Of a stretch of DNA of 64,000 nt, positions 33,814 to 46,300 are shown piece by piece. The stretch covers positions 682,001-746,000 of the forward strand of contig NC_008391.1 of the NCBI RefSeq assembly GCF_000203915.1. The letters are read 5' to 3'. The number at the start of each line of letters is the position of its first letter. Position 1 is the first letter of the stretch. The notes under the pieces were generated by a model. That model had not been told where the DNA came from. It ran no database searches and saw only the letters and a program-made list of their open reading frames with translations. This DNA comes from Burkholderia ambifaria AMMD. GTDB lineage: Bacteria; Pseudomonadota; Gammaproteobacteria; Burkholderiales; Burkholderiaceae. The translations under genes and the position numbers were made by a program.

Positions 33814-35898
33814 TCACCGGTCGTATTCGAGCGATTCGGAGAAGAGCATGTCGCCCGTATCCGACCAGCTCAGGTTCACGAACGAGAAGTCGGTGCTCCC
33901 CGTCCAGCCGGCCACCGACGGAAACGCCACGCCCTGATCAGCCGGCACATCGAGCTTGATCGCGGCGCCCGGCTGCACCGGCAACGCGCGCGCGGAGCCG
34001 TTGACGAACATCGGCGACGGCTGCCCGGCCGCGGTGGCGCGAATCTGCACATTGCCCCGCTTGACGAACGGCACCCCCGCTTTCGACGTCCAGCTCAACG
34101 GGAACGTCGCGCCGCCCGCAAAGGTGCCGGCGCTGCCCGGCGTCAGCGCGTCGCGGGTCGACTGCGCGACGTCGTGCCATGCGTACTGACGCAACGCATC
34201 GGGCAACGGCGACGGCGTGCGCAGCCGGACCGTATAGTGCAACTTCGGCGCCGCGGTGTCGCCGTTCTGATAAACGTCGATCGTGTACGCGCTGAACGGC
34301 TTGATGTCGGCGAGCTCGGCGGCGCTCAGTTGCGGCTTCGCCCATGCGGTATTGTTGCGCGGCGCATCGCCCGGCCACGAAAGCAGGCCCGCGTTGGCCG
34401 GATCCTGTGCGACGCCTGCCAGGCGGTAGTTATTGCGGCACTGGGGCGACTTCAACAGCGCGGCAAGCTGAGCCGGGGTCTGCCCGCTCGCAATCTGTGC
34501 GCGGATGTTCAGCGTATCGCAGGTGCCGCTCGACGGCTGCAGGAACACGCCATGGCGCAACCCGGGGCCGTTGACGATCGCGAAGTCCACCCGGGCGCCC
34601 GCCGCATCGACGGTTCCTACCTGCAGGTTCAGCGAATCGATGAACGCGTTGGTGCCGGTCATCGGGTTGGCCGGATTCAGCCAGTCCCACTTCTGCGCGT
34701 TCGCGTTCACCTTGCTCAGCACCGCGCGCTGATTGCCGACCACGCGCCAGCCCGTATCGCCGCTCGCGAGACTGGCCGCCCGGACGGCGAGCTGCACATG
34801 CTGCTGCATACCGTCGCGAATACCGTCGGTGCGCGTCCACGCGATCTTCACCCACATCGTATCGCCGGCGACGACGCGGATCACTTCCGGCAGGCTGAAG
34901 CTTGCGTTGTTCATCGCATCGTCGGCGACGAGGCCCGGCGTGCCGCCGCCGGCCGGTGCGCCGAACTCCTGGTCGGCCGACATGCCGTTGTTCAGATAGG
35001 CCGTGGGCACGCCGGTGTTCAACGCGCCCGACGCGACATCATCGACGAAGATGAGCCCGCACGCCGGCACCTTGCCGCCCGTGCGCGCGGCGCCGGTCGA
35101 GCCGGTGAAGCACTGGTTGAGCGCGCTCTGCAATCCAGCCAGGTCGCTGGCGCTCGGCAGATTCGATACCGTCACGCCGCCGATCGTCGCGGCGGCCGGC
35201 AGGCTCGCCTTGTCGCTGGCCTGCGGCACGACGCCGGGAGCGAGTTCGAGCTGCACGGGCGTATCGCTGGACGCACCCGCGACCGAACTGATCTGCACGC
35301 CGCCGTTCGGCAATACGTTGATCTTCACCTGATCGAGCAGCCGGTCGAGCCCCGGTGCACCGGCGGTCAACGGCCCGGAAATCAGGTCGACACCGGTGTT
35401 GCCGGTCGCGGCCAGCAGGTCGGCCAGCACCGCCGAATAGGCCTGCACCGTGCCGGCAACGGCCTGAGCGGTGACCCGGCTTTGCAGCAGCCCGGTGTCG
35501 CCGAGCAACTTCGTCGGGTTGTCGCCGACGATGGTCGCGGCGATCGCGTTCGTGATCGGCGTGATGTTGATCGTCTGCGTGCCGCCGGTCGCGCTGAGCG
35601 CGATCAGGGTCGCTTGCGAATCGGCGACGTTGCCATACGCGGACAATGCAAAAGGCGCGGTCAAGCCGGTCACGGTGCAGTGAAACGCACCGGTCGCGGT
35701 ATCGGCCGGACAGTCCACCGATTTGCCGGTCGCGTCGAACAGTTTCACGGTCGCGCCCTGCATTGCCGCGCCGACCGCCGCGACACCGCTGACCGTCTGC
35801 GCGGCAGGTTCGGGAGGCGACGAGGACGAACTGCCTCCGCCTCCGCAAGCTGACAGCACGAGCGCTGCAATACCGGACACGACAGGTTTGAGTTTCAT
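33814..35898 (-). CDS. Large surface lipoprotein of unknown function
   Basis: This 694-residue protein has a lipoprotein signal with lipobox LSAC (Cys about residue 18) followed by a Gly/Ser linker (GGGGSSSSS), so it should be lipid-anchored, probably in the outer membrane. The N-terminal part begins SGVAAVGAAMQGATVKLFD, as in carboxypeptidase-regulatory-like beta domains of cell-surface lipoproteins. The middle and end are beta-rich (TDFSFVNLSWSD near the end). I do not recognise an enzyme. It is divergent from the LuxR-type regulator across a 245-base promoter region with two inverted repeats. Confidence 0.88.
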   Translation of the reverse strand: MKLKPVVSGIAALVLSACGGGGSSSSSPPEPAAQTVSGVAAVGAAMQGATVKLFDATGKSVDCPADTATGAFHCTVTGLTAPFALSAYGNVADSQATLIALSATGGTQTINITPITNAIAATIVGDNPTKLLGDTGLLQSRVTAQAVAGTVQAYSAVLADLLAATGNTGVDLISGPLTAGAPGLDRLLDQVKINVLPNGGVQISSVAGASSDTPVQLELAPGVVPQASDKASLPAAATIGGVTVSNLPSASDLAGLQSALNQCFTGSTGAARTGGKVPACGLIFVDDVASGALNTGVPTAYLNNGMSADQEFGAPAGGGTPGLVADDAMNNASFSLPEVIRVVAGDTMWVKIAWTRTDGIRDGMQQHVQLAVRAASLASGDTGWRVVGNQRAVLSKVNANAQKWDWLNPANPMTGTNAFIDSLNLQVGTVDAAGARVDFAIVNGPGLRHGVFLQPSSGTCDTLNIRAQIASGQTPAQLAALLKSPQCRNNYRLAGVAQDPANAGLLSWPGDAPRNNTAWAKPQLSAAELADIKPFSAYTIDVYQNGDTAAPKLHYTVRLRTPSPLPDALRQYAWHDVAQSTRDALTPGSAGTFAGGATFPLSWTSKAGVPFVKRGNVQIRATAAGQPSPMFVNGSARALPVQPGAAIKLDVPADQGVAFPSVAGWTGSTDFSFVNLSWSDTGDMLFSESLEYDR

Positions 35899-35996
35899 TG
35901 CTTTTCCCCGAGAGTCTTCTGGTTGTCAGGTGCGCTACGCACCGCGCATGCACGCTGGTCGACGGGGATTCTCGCAAAGGCGTTTTTTGTGATCAT

Positions 35997-36047
35997 CATT
36001 CAAGTGAATGAAAATCGCGAAACAATGCGACCCTGAATGCAATTCAG
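35997..36047. promoter_or_regulatory. Two inverted repeats in a divergent promoter
   Basis: CATTCA-AG-TGAATG (35997-36010) and CTGAAT-GCA-ATTCAG (36033-36047) share the TGAAT half-site and are about 36 bases apart. They lie between the lipoprotein gene (minus) and the LuxR-type regulator (plus), making them candidate operators for that regulator. Confidence 0.5.
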
Positions 36048-36143
36048 CTGTGTTAGCCTGAAAAAAATTCGGTATTCGAATGGATATCGTCATACAAAAA
36101 CGCCATATACGAAGACCAAAATCGCGATTCGCCGGGGGCACGC

Positions 36144-37262
36144 ATGTTACGGGACCAACTAATCGGGGACCTCTACGAGGCCGCGCTGCATCCAGATGGT
36201 TTTCTCGAGATATTCCATCAGGTATCCGAATCACTCGGCGCAAACGTTTTTCACATGTTCAGCTGGGATACCGCGCGCAACGCGCCGAAGCTCTCGATCT
36301 ATTCGCCGCGCGCGGAGCTGGACGGCCTCGTCGCCCTCTACGACCAGTACTATGGCGCGCTCGACCCGCGCCGCGGTTTTGTCGAAAATGCGCCGCTCGG
36401 CGAATTCGTGTGCTGCCAGGATCACCTGAGCGAGCGCGACGTCGAACGCAGTGAGTTCTTTCAGGACTATCAGATTCCGTCGGGCATTCGCTATCTGATG
36501 GGCGTGCGTCTCGCGCGTCCAGGCAGCGACGACATTCTGCTCGGCTTGCTGCGAGCCAACGGCCGACCGCCCTATTCGTCCGACGAACGCGCGACGCTCT
36601 CGAGCATGGCGGGACATCTGCAACGCTCGATCAACCTGTGGCAGGACGCGCGCATACTGCATCGCGATGCGATGCTCGGCGCCGAACTGATGGAGGAACT
36701 GGGCTTGTCCGTCTTCGCGCTGGACCGGCATTCGCACGTGGTATTCGTCAACCGTGCGGCCGAAGCGATGCTGCGCGCGACCACCTGCCTGAAGCTCGAG
36801 CACGGATGCCTGAGCGCCGCGGGAGCGCCGCAGAACGATGCACTGAAGGCCGCGCTGGCCCGCGTCGCGAAGACGCGCAAGAGCGAAAGCCTTGCGCTGT
36901 CCAGCACGCTGAGCGATGCGCATGAAATCTTTCTCGGCATCGCGCCACTGTCGGGGCAGGCGCTACAGGCGACCTTCGGCGACGCGACGATGCTGATCAC
37001 GGTCAGGCAACGCAGCGCGGCGCCGCTCGTCGTCGCGCACCAGTTGCGACAGGCATTCGGCTTGTCGAGCGCCGAAGCGGCCGTTGCGGAAGCACTGCTC
37101 TGCGGCAAGACGCCGGACGAATGCGCGGCGAGTACCGGCGTCGCGCTCACGACCATTCGCACGCAGTTGCGCGCGATCTACGAAAAGACCCATTCGCGCA
37201 ACCAGGCCGAGGCCGTTGGACGCATGCTCTGGGTGCTCCCGCAGCGCAAGCGCGAAGGCTGA
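36144..37262 (+). CDS. LuxR-family transcriptional regulator
   Basis: This 372-residue regulator has an N-terminal sensory half (MLRDQLIGDLYEAALHPDGF), a PAS-like middle (GLSVFALDRHSHVVFVNRAAEAML) and a C-terminal LuxR helix-turn-helix (about residues 305-365: FGLSSAEAAVAEALL... GVALTTIRTQLRAIYEKT). It is not an acyl-homoserine-lactone type by sequence. Divergent from the large lipoprotein and ending 38 bases from the 3' end of the giant gene, it may control one or both. Confidence 0.92.
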   Translation: MLRDQLIGDLYEAALHPDGFLEIFHQVSESLGANVFHMFSWDTARNAPKLSIYSPRAELDGLVALYDQYYGALDPRRGFVENAPLGEFVCCQDHLSERDVERSEFFQDYQIPSGIRYLMGVRLARPGSDDILLGLLRANGRPPYSSDERATLSSMAGHLQRSINLWQDARILHRDAMLGAELMEELGLSVFALDRHSHVVFVNRAAEAMLRATTCLKLEHGCLSAAGAPQNDALKAALARVAKTRKSESLALSSTLSDAHEIFLGIAPLSGQALQATFGDATMLITVRQRSAAPLVVAHQLRQAFGLSSAEAAVAEALLCGKTPDECAASTGVALTTIRTQLRAIYEKTHSRNQAEAVGRMLWVLPQRKREG

Positions 37263-37300
37263 CCCGCCTATGCCGCGGGTCGGCCTTCGCCGCGCCGGGC

Positions 37301-40300
37301 TCACCCGACAATGACCTGCTGCCCCGGCGCGATCTCGCCCGGATTGCCCGCCAGGTTCCGGTTGAGCTGCAGGATCTCGTTGAGCGCGACGTTGATCCGC
37401 TGACCGTCGGACATCCGCTGCTGTTCGTCGGCCGGCACATGGGCCGCGGCAAGCAGCGATCCTTCGTGACGTTCGGCGATCGTCCACAACGAATCGCCGG
37501 CCACCACGTTGACCGTCAACGGTGTCGGCGTCGGGCTCGGCGAGTTCGTCGGGGTCTGCGTCGGTTGCGATGGCGCACTCGACGGCTGCGCGCCGGCCGT
37601 TGAAGTCGCCGATGCCGATGGCGATGCAGATGCCGACGGCGACGGTGCCGCGGACGCACTCGGCTGCGCCGGCGCACTCGTCGCGCCCGGCGACGGCGCG
37701 AACGATGCACCCGGCGCCGGTGTCCCCGCATTCGAACCCGACGGTTGCGGCGACGAACCCGGCGGCTTGTGCTTGTCGTCCGGCGCGGTCGCCGACGTGT
37801 ACAGGTTGATCCCCTGCATGATCCCGAAGATTGCCACCGGGGCCAGCGCGATGCCGGTCGGCAGACGCTCCATCCACGGCGTCGCATTCGGGAAATGCGA
37901 ATGCAGCCGCCCGGCGCCGAGCAGCGCGCCGGACGTCGCGATCAGCGAGCCGGTCATCGGATCCCCGGTCAGCGCGGTATGGGCCCCGGTTGCGATACTG
38001 ACCGCCGACGTCAGGTAGTCGCCGGTCGCGCTCGCGATCCGCGCGAGTTGACTGCGGTTCTCGGCGTTCACGCCGCGCACGCTGCCCTTGTAGACGATGC
38101 CGGTGTAGACGGCGCTGAACGCGCCGCCGATCGCCTGTCCGCCGGCGAGCAGGTCGCCGTGCCAGATCGCCCGGCTCGCATTCATCATGATCGAGCCACC
38201 GTAGCCGCCGAGCGCCAGCACGCGACCGATCCGCCCAATCGAATGCCGCGGGCTGCCGTGGTGCAGCAGCTTCAGCGACGTCCCGCCGACCACGCCCTGC
38301 ATCTGCGCGAGCATGTCGGCGGCGATCGCCTTCGTATGCGCGACGGTGTCGTCGAACGACAGCATCCCGTCGTCGTTCAGCGCGCGAAGCTGGGCGGCCA
38401 TCGCCTTGCCTTCGTGCGCGATCTGCTCGAGCTGCGTGCCGCGCGCGGTCACGTCGAAGCCGTTCGCCTTCAGTTGCGCCTGCAGCCCGCGCACGAGCCG
38501 GTCGACGACGCGGTCGAACACGCGCGGATCGCCATTCTTCAGGCTGGCCACCGCGCCGTGATGCAGCGCCTGGAACACCCGGCCGACCCGCAGGCCCGCG
38601 TACAGCGAATTCGTCGCGGTGCGCACGGACTCCCGCCCGGCCCAGACGAGCACGCCCGCGCCGGCGCCGCCGGTCAACGTGGCCGCGGTGATGTCGCCGG
38701 CGATCCGCCGTGCCGAAGGCGGCGGCGTGTTCTCGCCGATCGGTTCGTCGTGCACCCGCAGCGCATGCAGTTCCGCCTGCGCGCGTTTGTCATCGGGAAT
38801 GTCGATCTTCCCGAGCTGGGCCGCTTGGCGGCGGCTCGCGCCGATCGGCTTGGTGCCGTCGTTGATCAGCACCGGATCGCGCACGACCGCGTCCCAATGT
38901 TCGCGCGGGTCGGCGGCGGACGGCCGCTTGCCGGTCGTCACGCGGTCGGGCACGTTGTCGCCGTACGCGTCCAGCCAGCGCGCGCCGAACGTGCGGGCGC
39001 CCTTGTCCGTCCTGGTGCGCGGCGCGTTGCCGTCGGCCTCCCACAGCTGCTTCGCATGCTCGATCGTCGCCTTGCGCGCCTGGTTCAGCCACACGGTCGT
39101 GTTGCCTTCATAGATCTTCTGGCGCAGCGCGGCCACTTCGGCGGGCGTCATCCCGTCCGCGATGCCGATCCGCTCGACCTCCGCGAACAGCAGCTGATGC
39201 TGGTTCGCGAGCGTTTGCCGGTCGACGCGCTCGAACACGCGCGTCAGCGCGTCGGCGCCATGCAGGCGATTGATGATGTCGGGCCGGTTGCGGTTTTCGA
39301 CGATCAGCTTCGCGAGCGCGCCGGTGAGATCCTGGTTGCCGACGAAGTCGGCGCCGTGCGTGCCGTACGACAGCCCCATGTGCACCCATTCGAGCCCCTT
39401 GCGCTCGAGCACCGCGCGCAGCAGCTTCTCGTGGCCGCCGCCCGGCACCGATTCCGGCACCGCATCCCAGCCGTGGAACGTGACCATCACGTTCGGCGCC
39501 GTCGTATCCGGGTGCGCGTTCGACCAGCTTTCGAGCGCGCTCATGACCCGCACGTAGTCGTGATACGTATCGTTGGTGCCCGACTGGAACCGGTAGTCGG
39601 CGCCGGACACGAGCGCGCGCGACGGCGCGGTCTCGAGCCGGATCGCGAAGCCGGTGCGCGCGGCCTCGTCGAGCCAGCGATGCAGATGCGCGAGATCGTC
39701 GAGCGCGAGCGCCGTGCCGTCCGAGTCGCGCGCGGGATGGATCATCCCGTTCGCGCCGTCGAACACTGCGTTCTTCTGGTCGCCGAGCGCACGCACCGCG
39801 CGCAGGAAGTCGGGATCGTGCGCCTTGCCGAGCACCGCGGCGAGCGAATGCGGATCGACCACGAGCGTGGCGACCGGCATCACGCCGCCGTACCGCTCGA
39901 CGAGCGCGCCCATCAACGCCGGATCGTCGCTCAGCGAGAACGAGCGCGCCATCGGCACCATGCGGTCCTGCAACGCGTCGTCCGAGCGCGTGAAGATCTG
40001 CCGGATCCGCTTGTCGGCGACGGTCGCCGCGCCCAGGTTGCGCGTGTGCGCGCGCAGCTTGCCCGGCACCGGCAGGAAGCGCGACGCCGACGTCGACACG
40101 TCGCGCGCGACATACAGCTTGTTGAGCAGCGTGCGCCACATGCCCACGTCGACCATCACGGCCTGCGGCTCGCCCTTCAGCACGAGGTTCACGTTGCCCG
40201 GCCGCTGCGCTTGCGTGTTGTACGCCTCGATCTGCTCGTGCGTCGCGAAATACTGCTCGGGCTTCGCCGCGCCGTTGCGCAGGCCGAACTGGACGACGGT

Positions 40301-43300
40301 GGCCGCCGACAGGCCCGGCTGATACGGTTCGATCGACAGCGGCGCGGGCGCGGCGCCGTTGCGCCGCAAGCGCCGCAGATCGCCGAGCACCTCGTTGTAG
40401 CCGTGCCGCGTGCGGGCCGCGAGCGCGCGGAACGGCGCCGAGTTCAGGCTGCGCGCTTCCGCATCCTTCCATTGATCGTGCAGCGCCTTCGCGCGCGCTT
40501 CGAGCGCGGCGACGCGGGTCGGCCGCGCGCTGTTCAGGAACTCGCGCGGCGACAGTTGCGTGAGCAGGAAATGCACGTCCGTTCCGAAGCGGTCGTTGCC
40601 GATCGGCATTTCGTCGAGCGGCACGCCCCGATGGTGCAGGTTGTTGACCTGCGGGACCTTGTCGAACCAGCGCATCTCGCCGTTGCGCTCGGCGATCACG
40701 CCGAGCGGGTCGCCGAGCGCCTCGGCCACCGCGCCGTCGGTCCTGAACACGTAGATCACGTGGCGGCCGCCGTCGAGCGCGCCGTTGCGGATCGCGCTCA
40801 GCAGGTGCGACACGCTGTTGCCGCTGAAGTCGACCGCGTTGAGCGCGGACTTGTCCGACGGCAGCAGGTGCGGATCGACCGGCGGCAGCGGCGCGGCATC
40901 TGCGGCGTTCGCGTCGTCACCCTCTTCCGCGCGCGAGAGCGGCCGGCGCACCGGCACGATCGATTGGAACAGGTCGCCGGCCGAGCGGAACGGCTTCTTC
41001 TCGACGGCGGGTGCCTCCTTCGCCGGCCGGAATCCGCCGATGCGCTCGACGGTTGCCGGCGTCACGTCGCTGACGACGAAGCGGATGCCGCGGCGCGGCG
41101 ACGGGCCGACCGGAATGCCGCCCCGGCGGCGACGGCGGAACACCGTGCGCAAATTCTGCTCGGGAATCTCGGTTTCGCCGACCGACGCCTTCTCGAAGTA
41201 CTTCCACTCGTGGTTCGTGTTGAGTTCCGCATGGCCGAGTACCTTGCCCGTCTCGTCTTCGACCACGTGAATCCAGCGTTGCTCGCCGGACACCGCGCGC
41301 ACGGCCTGGCGCGGCCGCTTGAAGACGGGCGCGTCGTGCAGCTTCGACACGTCGGCGGCGAGCGTCGGCTCGATCGTGTGGCCCGACGTCGTCACCGGCC
41401 ACGACGTCTTGCCGTCCGGCGTCTCGATCTTCGACGGGCCGCCGAACTGCACGAGTTCGTCGTGCGCGACCGGCGATACGTAGAAATCGTACTTGCCGCG
41501 TGCGCGTCTGCCGCCGCTGCCGGCGTGCTCCAGCGCCTTGTTCAGCGCGTGCGGTATGCGTTTGCCGTTCAGCATCCGCACCGGGCCGAGTGCGCCGTTC
41601 GCGTCGGTCTCGAGCACCGCGACGAATGTCGGTGCCGGATGTTCGTCACTCCCGGCGGGCGGCTCGGCATGCGACGTGATCAGCACATGCGCGTTGGGGC
41701 CGAGCTGACGAGCGAGCCCGTCCAGCGTCGGCACGTGCCGGCCATCGACGCGCGTGAGCGTGCGGCGGCCGAGCGTGTCGAGCCATGACGCGGCACGCGC
41801 CTGCGGCGTGTCCGCCACGGCGCTCGTTTCCGGTGTGGCAGGCACGCCCGACTGACCGGGGACGGCGGCAGGCGTCGAGCCGGACGGATCGCCCGCGGCG
41901 CTCGCGAGACGGCTGCCCGGCCCTGCCGGCCCGATCATCGGCCAGGTCGGGCTACCGTCGACCGCGCCGACCGCACGCGTTCCGCCGGCATGCACGGCCG
42001 TATAGCCTTCCGGCAAGCCCGAACGATCGACGCCGGCAAGTTGGTACGACACGTCGCCGGTCGCCGGATCGCGGGTTCGCACGACATACATGTCGACGCC
42101 GGCCGGCTTGTATAGCTCGCCGCCGTCGGGCGTGGTGATGCGCAGCGCGCTCGCCGGATCGTGGCCGAGCGCCGACAGCAGCACGACGTCGGTCGGTGCG
42201 GCCGCGTCGACGGCAGCCAGGTTTGCGGTGGCGCTCGCCGCGACGCGCTCCTGCGGCGTCAGGTCGCCCTGTGCGAACGCGGTGCCATCCGGCAACGCGT
42301 CGGTCGGCACGTATGCGTGATTGCGCGGCCCGGTTTGCGCGGCATCGAGTGCGTGCCCGAGTTCGTCGTGCGCGACCGTCCGCGCGCCTTCCGGCAACGC
42401 GAGCGGCGCATCGGCATCCGCGCGGCCCGGCGCGTGCGTGGCGGCCGCCGACGGTGCGTCGGGCACCTTCCCGCTGAACCGGAACCAGCCCACCTCGGGA
42501 TCGAGCGCGCCGAAATCGGTACCGCTGCCGAGTTCGATACTGCCGTCGCGCGTCACGAATTCGACGCGCAGGTCGGTCAGCCCGGACGAGTCGAACGCCT
42601 GCATCACGTCGTCGATCACGCGGGTCGGTTCGGGGCCGTCGAGGAAATAGCTCGGCCAGTGCTGGCTCACGGTGCCGCCGGGTTGCGTGACGCGCGCGGC
42701 GTCGTCGATCACGCCCGGCCGGTCGGCCAGCGCGGTGCGGAACGGATGGTCGAGCGTGACCGATTCGAACGTGTCGTCCGGAATCGCGGTGAAGTCATAG
42801 TCGGGATCGGCAAACGTCGGATCGGCGACGCGCGGCACCGTGGGACGCGGCGGCGGATCGGCGATCGGGCGCGACGCGGTGCGGGTGGTCGTCGGCGTCG
42901 GTTCCGCGTGCGGCCCTGCGGGAAGCGCCGCGCGGCCCGCGCGCGCCGGGTCGCCGCGGAAGCTTTGCATCGGCAGACGATCCCTGTCGACCTGGCCGGT
43001 CAGTCGCGTTCCGCGCACGGTGGTCGAACCATTGGGTTCCACGAGCAGGATGTCCGGCGGCGCCCAGACGGTTATCGGCCGCCCGGTGATCTCGGACAGA
43101 CGCTGGGCCAGCGCCGCTGCGAACGTCGTGCTCGCGGCCCGCACCTGGCCCGGCGCCACCCGCAGCGGATCGTGCTTGTTCGATCCGCCGAAGCACGAAT
43201 ACAGCGTGACGTCCTGCTCCGGCTCGAGATGCGGCGCGACGCGCTCGGCCACCTGGTCCGGCGTGAGCGGCCGGCCTTCCGGGCCCAGCATCGCGTCGGC

Positions 43301-46300
43301 CGACATCCCGTGTCCGAACACCACGTGATGACCGGGCGGCGACATCAGCCCGCGCGCGCCGATCGGATGCAGCGGATCGTCAGGCGGCATCAGCAGTGTG
43401 TCGGCCGGACGCAGGAATTCGGGATGCTGCGTCGCGTCGACGCCGGTCACGTCGTCGAATCCGGGCTGCAGCACCGACTTGCCATGGATCGTCGTCGTGA
43501 CCACGCCACCATTGGCGATCTTGCGGTCCGTATAGACGCGGCTGGTCGGCGGATAGATTTTCTGTGTTTTCCCGGACAGGCCATCGTCGGCCTCGGCTTC
43601 GGCGAGCTGCTCGGTGCGCGCGGCCCATTCGTCCGCCGTGAAGATCTGCCTCGGCTCGATCTCCACGAGCGGGGTCGGCTCGTACACGGGCGGTTCGCCC
43701 GCGTCCGGCTCGGGCGCGAGCCGCGGATGCACGGGCTCGCCGGGCGTCACGCCCCGCCGGCCGGCATCGCCCGGCGCAGCACCGGCGCCGCGCCGCCCGC
43801 TGTCCGCGTCCGGATCGATCTGCGTGTCGATCGGATGTACCGGCTCGACCGGCGCATCGTCATGCGCGAGCGGGCGCGACGGCGGTCCGCCGCGCTGCGC
43901 GAACACCGTCGGCGGGTCGCTGGCGTCGGGCGCCTCGGGCACATGCAGATAGAGTCGCGTCGCGACGTCGGGATCGTGCGCCGGCACGCCGATATCGTCG
44001 TCGAGCGGATAGAGTTCCAGCGCACCGGTGCCGCGCACCGAGTTGGACGAGATCGACGCGATTACCGGCGCCTGCAGCTCATACGCGAGCTCCTGCGCAA
44101 ACGAATAACCGCCGGAAGCGAGATAGCAGCCGGTCAGCAGCACGCCGTTGCCTTCCGTATAGGCCGGATCCTCCAGCAGCCTGCGCGCGAACTCCTTCGG
44201 CGCGATCGTCTTGCCATTCATGATGGCGATCGAGCTGTCCCAGCTGACGTCGCTCGGCTTCGTGCCGTGCGATTCGACGATATCGAAACCCGACACCTTC
44301 AGGAACTGCCGCGCGGTCGCGTGGCCGAGCAGGTTCACGACCCTCGAACCCGGCACGGGCCGCAGTTCCAGCGGATTGACGCGAACCGGCTGCGCGCGGC
44401 CCGGCGAGAACTTGCCGTTCACGTCGGGTTCGATCTGGAAGCGCGCGAGCCGGCGGTTCGGATTGGGCAGCGCGCGCCACCATCCGGCCGTATCGTCGTC
44501 GCCCAGCCGACCGAATACCGGCGCCTGGATCAGGTCCGCGAATTCCTGCAGCAACTCGGGATTGGCGCCGCTGCGCGGCCCATCCAGCGCGATCGGCGTG
44601 CCCGGCGTGTAGCCCTTCCACGCCAGATCCTCCAGCGCGTGCGTCATTTCGAGCGCGCTGGCGGAACGCCCGCTGCGCGGATTGATGATCGACCCGCGTT
44701 TCGTCAACATGCGCCACACGTACACGCCGAGCGGCACCCGCACGTCGCCCGCCGTCGCGCTGCCGCCCCACTGATTCGACGCCGGGCGCGGCGCGACGCC
44801 GCTCCAGTTGACCGGATGCGCGCCCTGGTCGATGACCGCCAGCGCCGGCGAGAACCGGTAGGTGCGCGGTCCGCTGCTGACCGAATGGTCCGGCACGCCG
44901 TCCCGATCGGGCGCACCGGGCTCGATCAGGATGCCGCTCGTATAACCGGAATCGGGGCTGCCGTCGGTGCGATAGCGCGGCGAACGCCATGCGACGAAGC
45001 CGCTTGCGCCGTACACGTCGACGCCCAGCACGTTCGCGAGCAATTGCGCGAGCGGACTCACGCGCGAGCCGGCGCCGCACGCATAGAGGATCACCGGCGA
45101 TTTGCCGTCCCAGCCGCTCTGGCGCACCATTTCGGCCATGTCTTCCACGCTCATCGCCTTGCCGGTCGCGCTCGCGAACGCATCGGCCCACGCGTGCGCG
45201 TACACGGCGAAGTAACCGGGCGGCACCGGCATCAACGGCCGCTCGCCCGGCGGCAGCCGGTTCTCCGGCTGGCCCGCGTTGTTCGAATAGATCGCGAGGT
45301 CGGCCTCGCGGCGCGGATAGGCGGCCCACTGCGTTTCGCTCATGCCGAACGGCGCGTTGATCACGTCGACGCGCCTGCCGTCCTCGCTGCGAATCAGCGG
45401 CTTCTGCGGATCGAAGCCGCGCGGGTACACCACGCGCAGCGTCCGGTCGTACGCATCGTTCATCGACAGCATGAACGCATCGCCGGCGTCGGTCAGCCCG
45501 ACATGGCCGACGACCGCTTCGGGCGGCACCGTGCCGTCCGCGGCGAGCGCGCGCTGATCGACCAGCGCGATCCGGTAGCGGCCACCCGCGACGCCGTCGG
45601 CGCCGACCATCAGCGCGTCGTGGTACGTCGTGTAGCGCGTCACGCCGATCGTGCCGTCCTCGTCCGGCGCGGCGGCCGCGCGCGCCGGCGCATCGTCGGC
45701 CGCTTTCGCGCGCCGTTCGTCCGCCTTCGCCGCGTTCATGTCGTCGAGCAGGTTGCCCTTTTCGGTCGCGGGCAGCCCGTCTTCCTCGGGGTTGCGCACG
45801 TTGCCTTCGGCATCCTCCAGCGCATACACGTAGTACTCGACGTCCTCGAGCCGATTGCCGCTCTGGAGGATTCGCCCGACCACTTCGCTCAGCATCGCGC
45901 GATCGGCCGCGATGCGCGCGGGAATCTCCCACGACGCGGGATGCGCGCCGTTGGCCGGCACGCCGGCCTTGGCCGTCGGCGACGCACCCTCGCCCGCCAG
46001 CGCGTCGGCGACGGCCGGCGTCGCCGCGCCGTCGATCGGTTCACCGTCGGGCGCGAGCCGCAACGTGATCGCGTCGTCGTCGGGCGTGCCCTGCGTGCGG
46101 CGCGCGCGCAGCCAGTCGGAGAAGCGCGCGCGCAACCCCTTGTCGGCCGGCGCGACCGTGCCGCCGTCGTCGGCCGGTTCGCCGAAACTGTGCGCCTGGT
46201 CCTCCGCGTGCTGCCACGGGTTGCCGACCTCGCCGACCGCGAGACGCTGGTTCGCCAGCCCGTTGGCGAACATCGCGTTCGCGACGTCGAACGCGACCGG

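Noticed and set aside
33523..35853. A 776-codon plus-strand frame opposite the lipoprotein
   Set aside because: Antisense to a gene with a proper lipobox. Its product is Arg-rich and featureless.
37520..37770. Ser/Pro/Ala-rich low-complexity stretch in the giant gene as a possible CRISPR or tandem DNA repeat
   Set aside because: The codons vary and there are no regular DNA repeats with spacers. It is a protein linker before the LysM domain.
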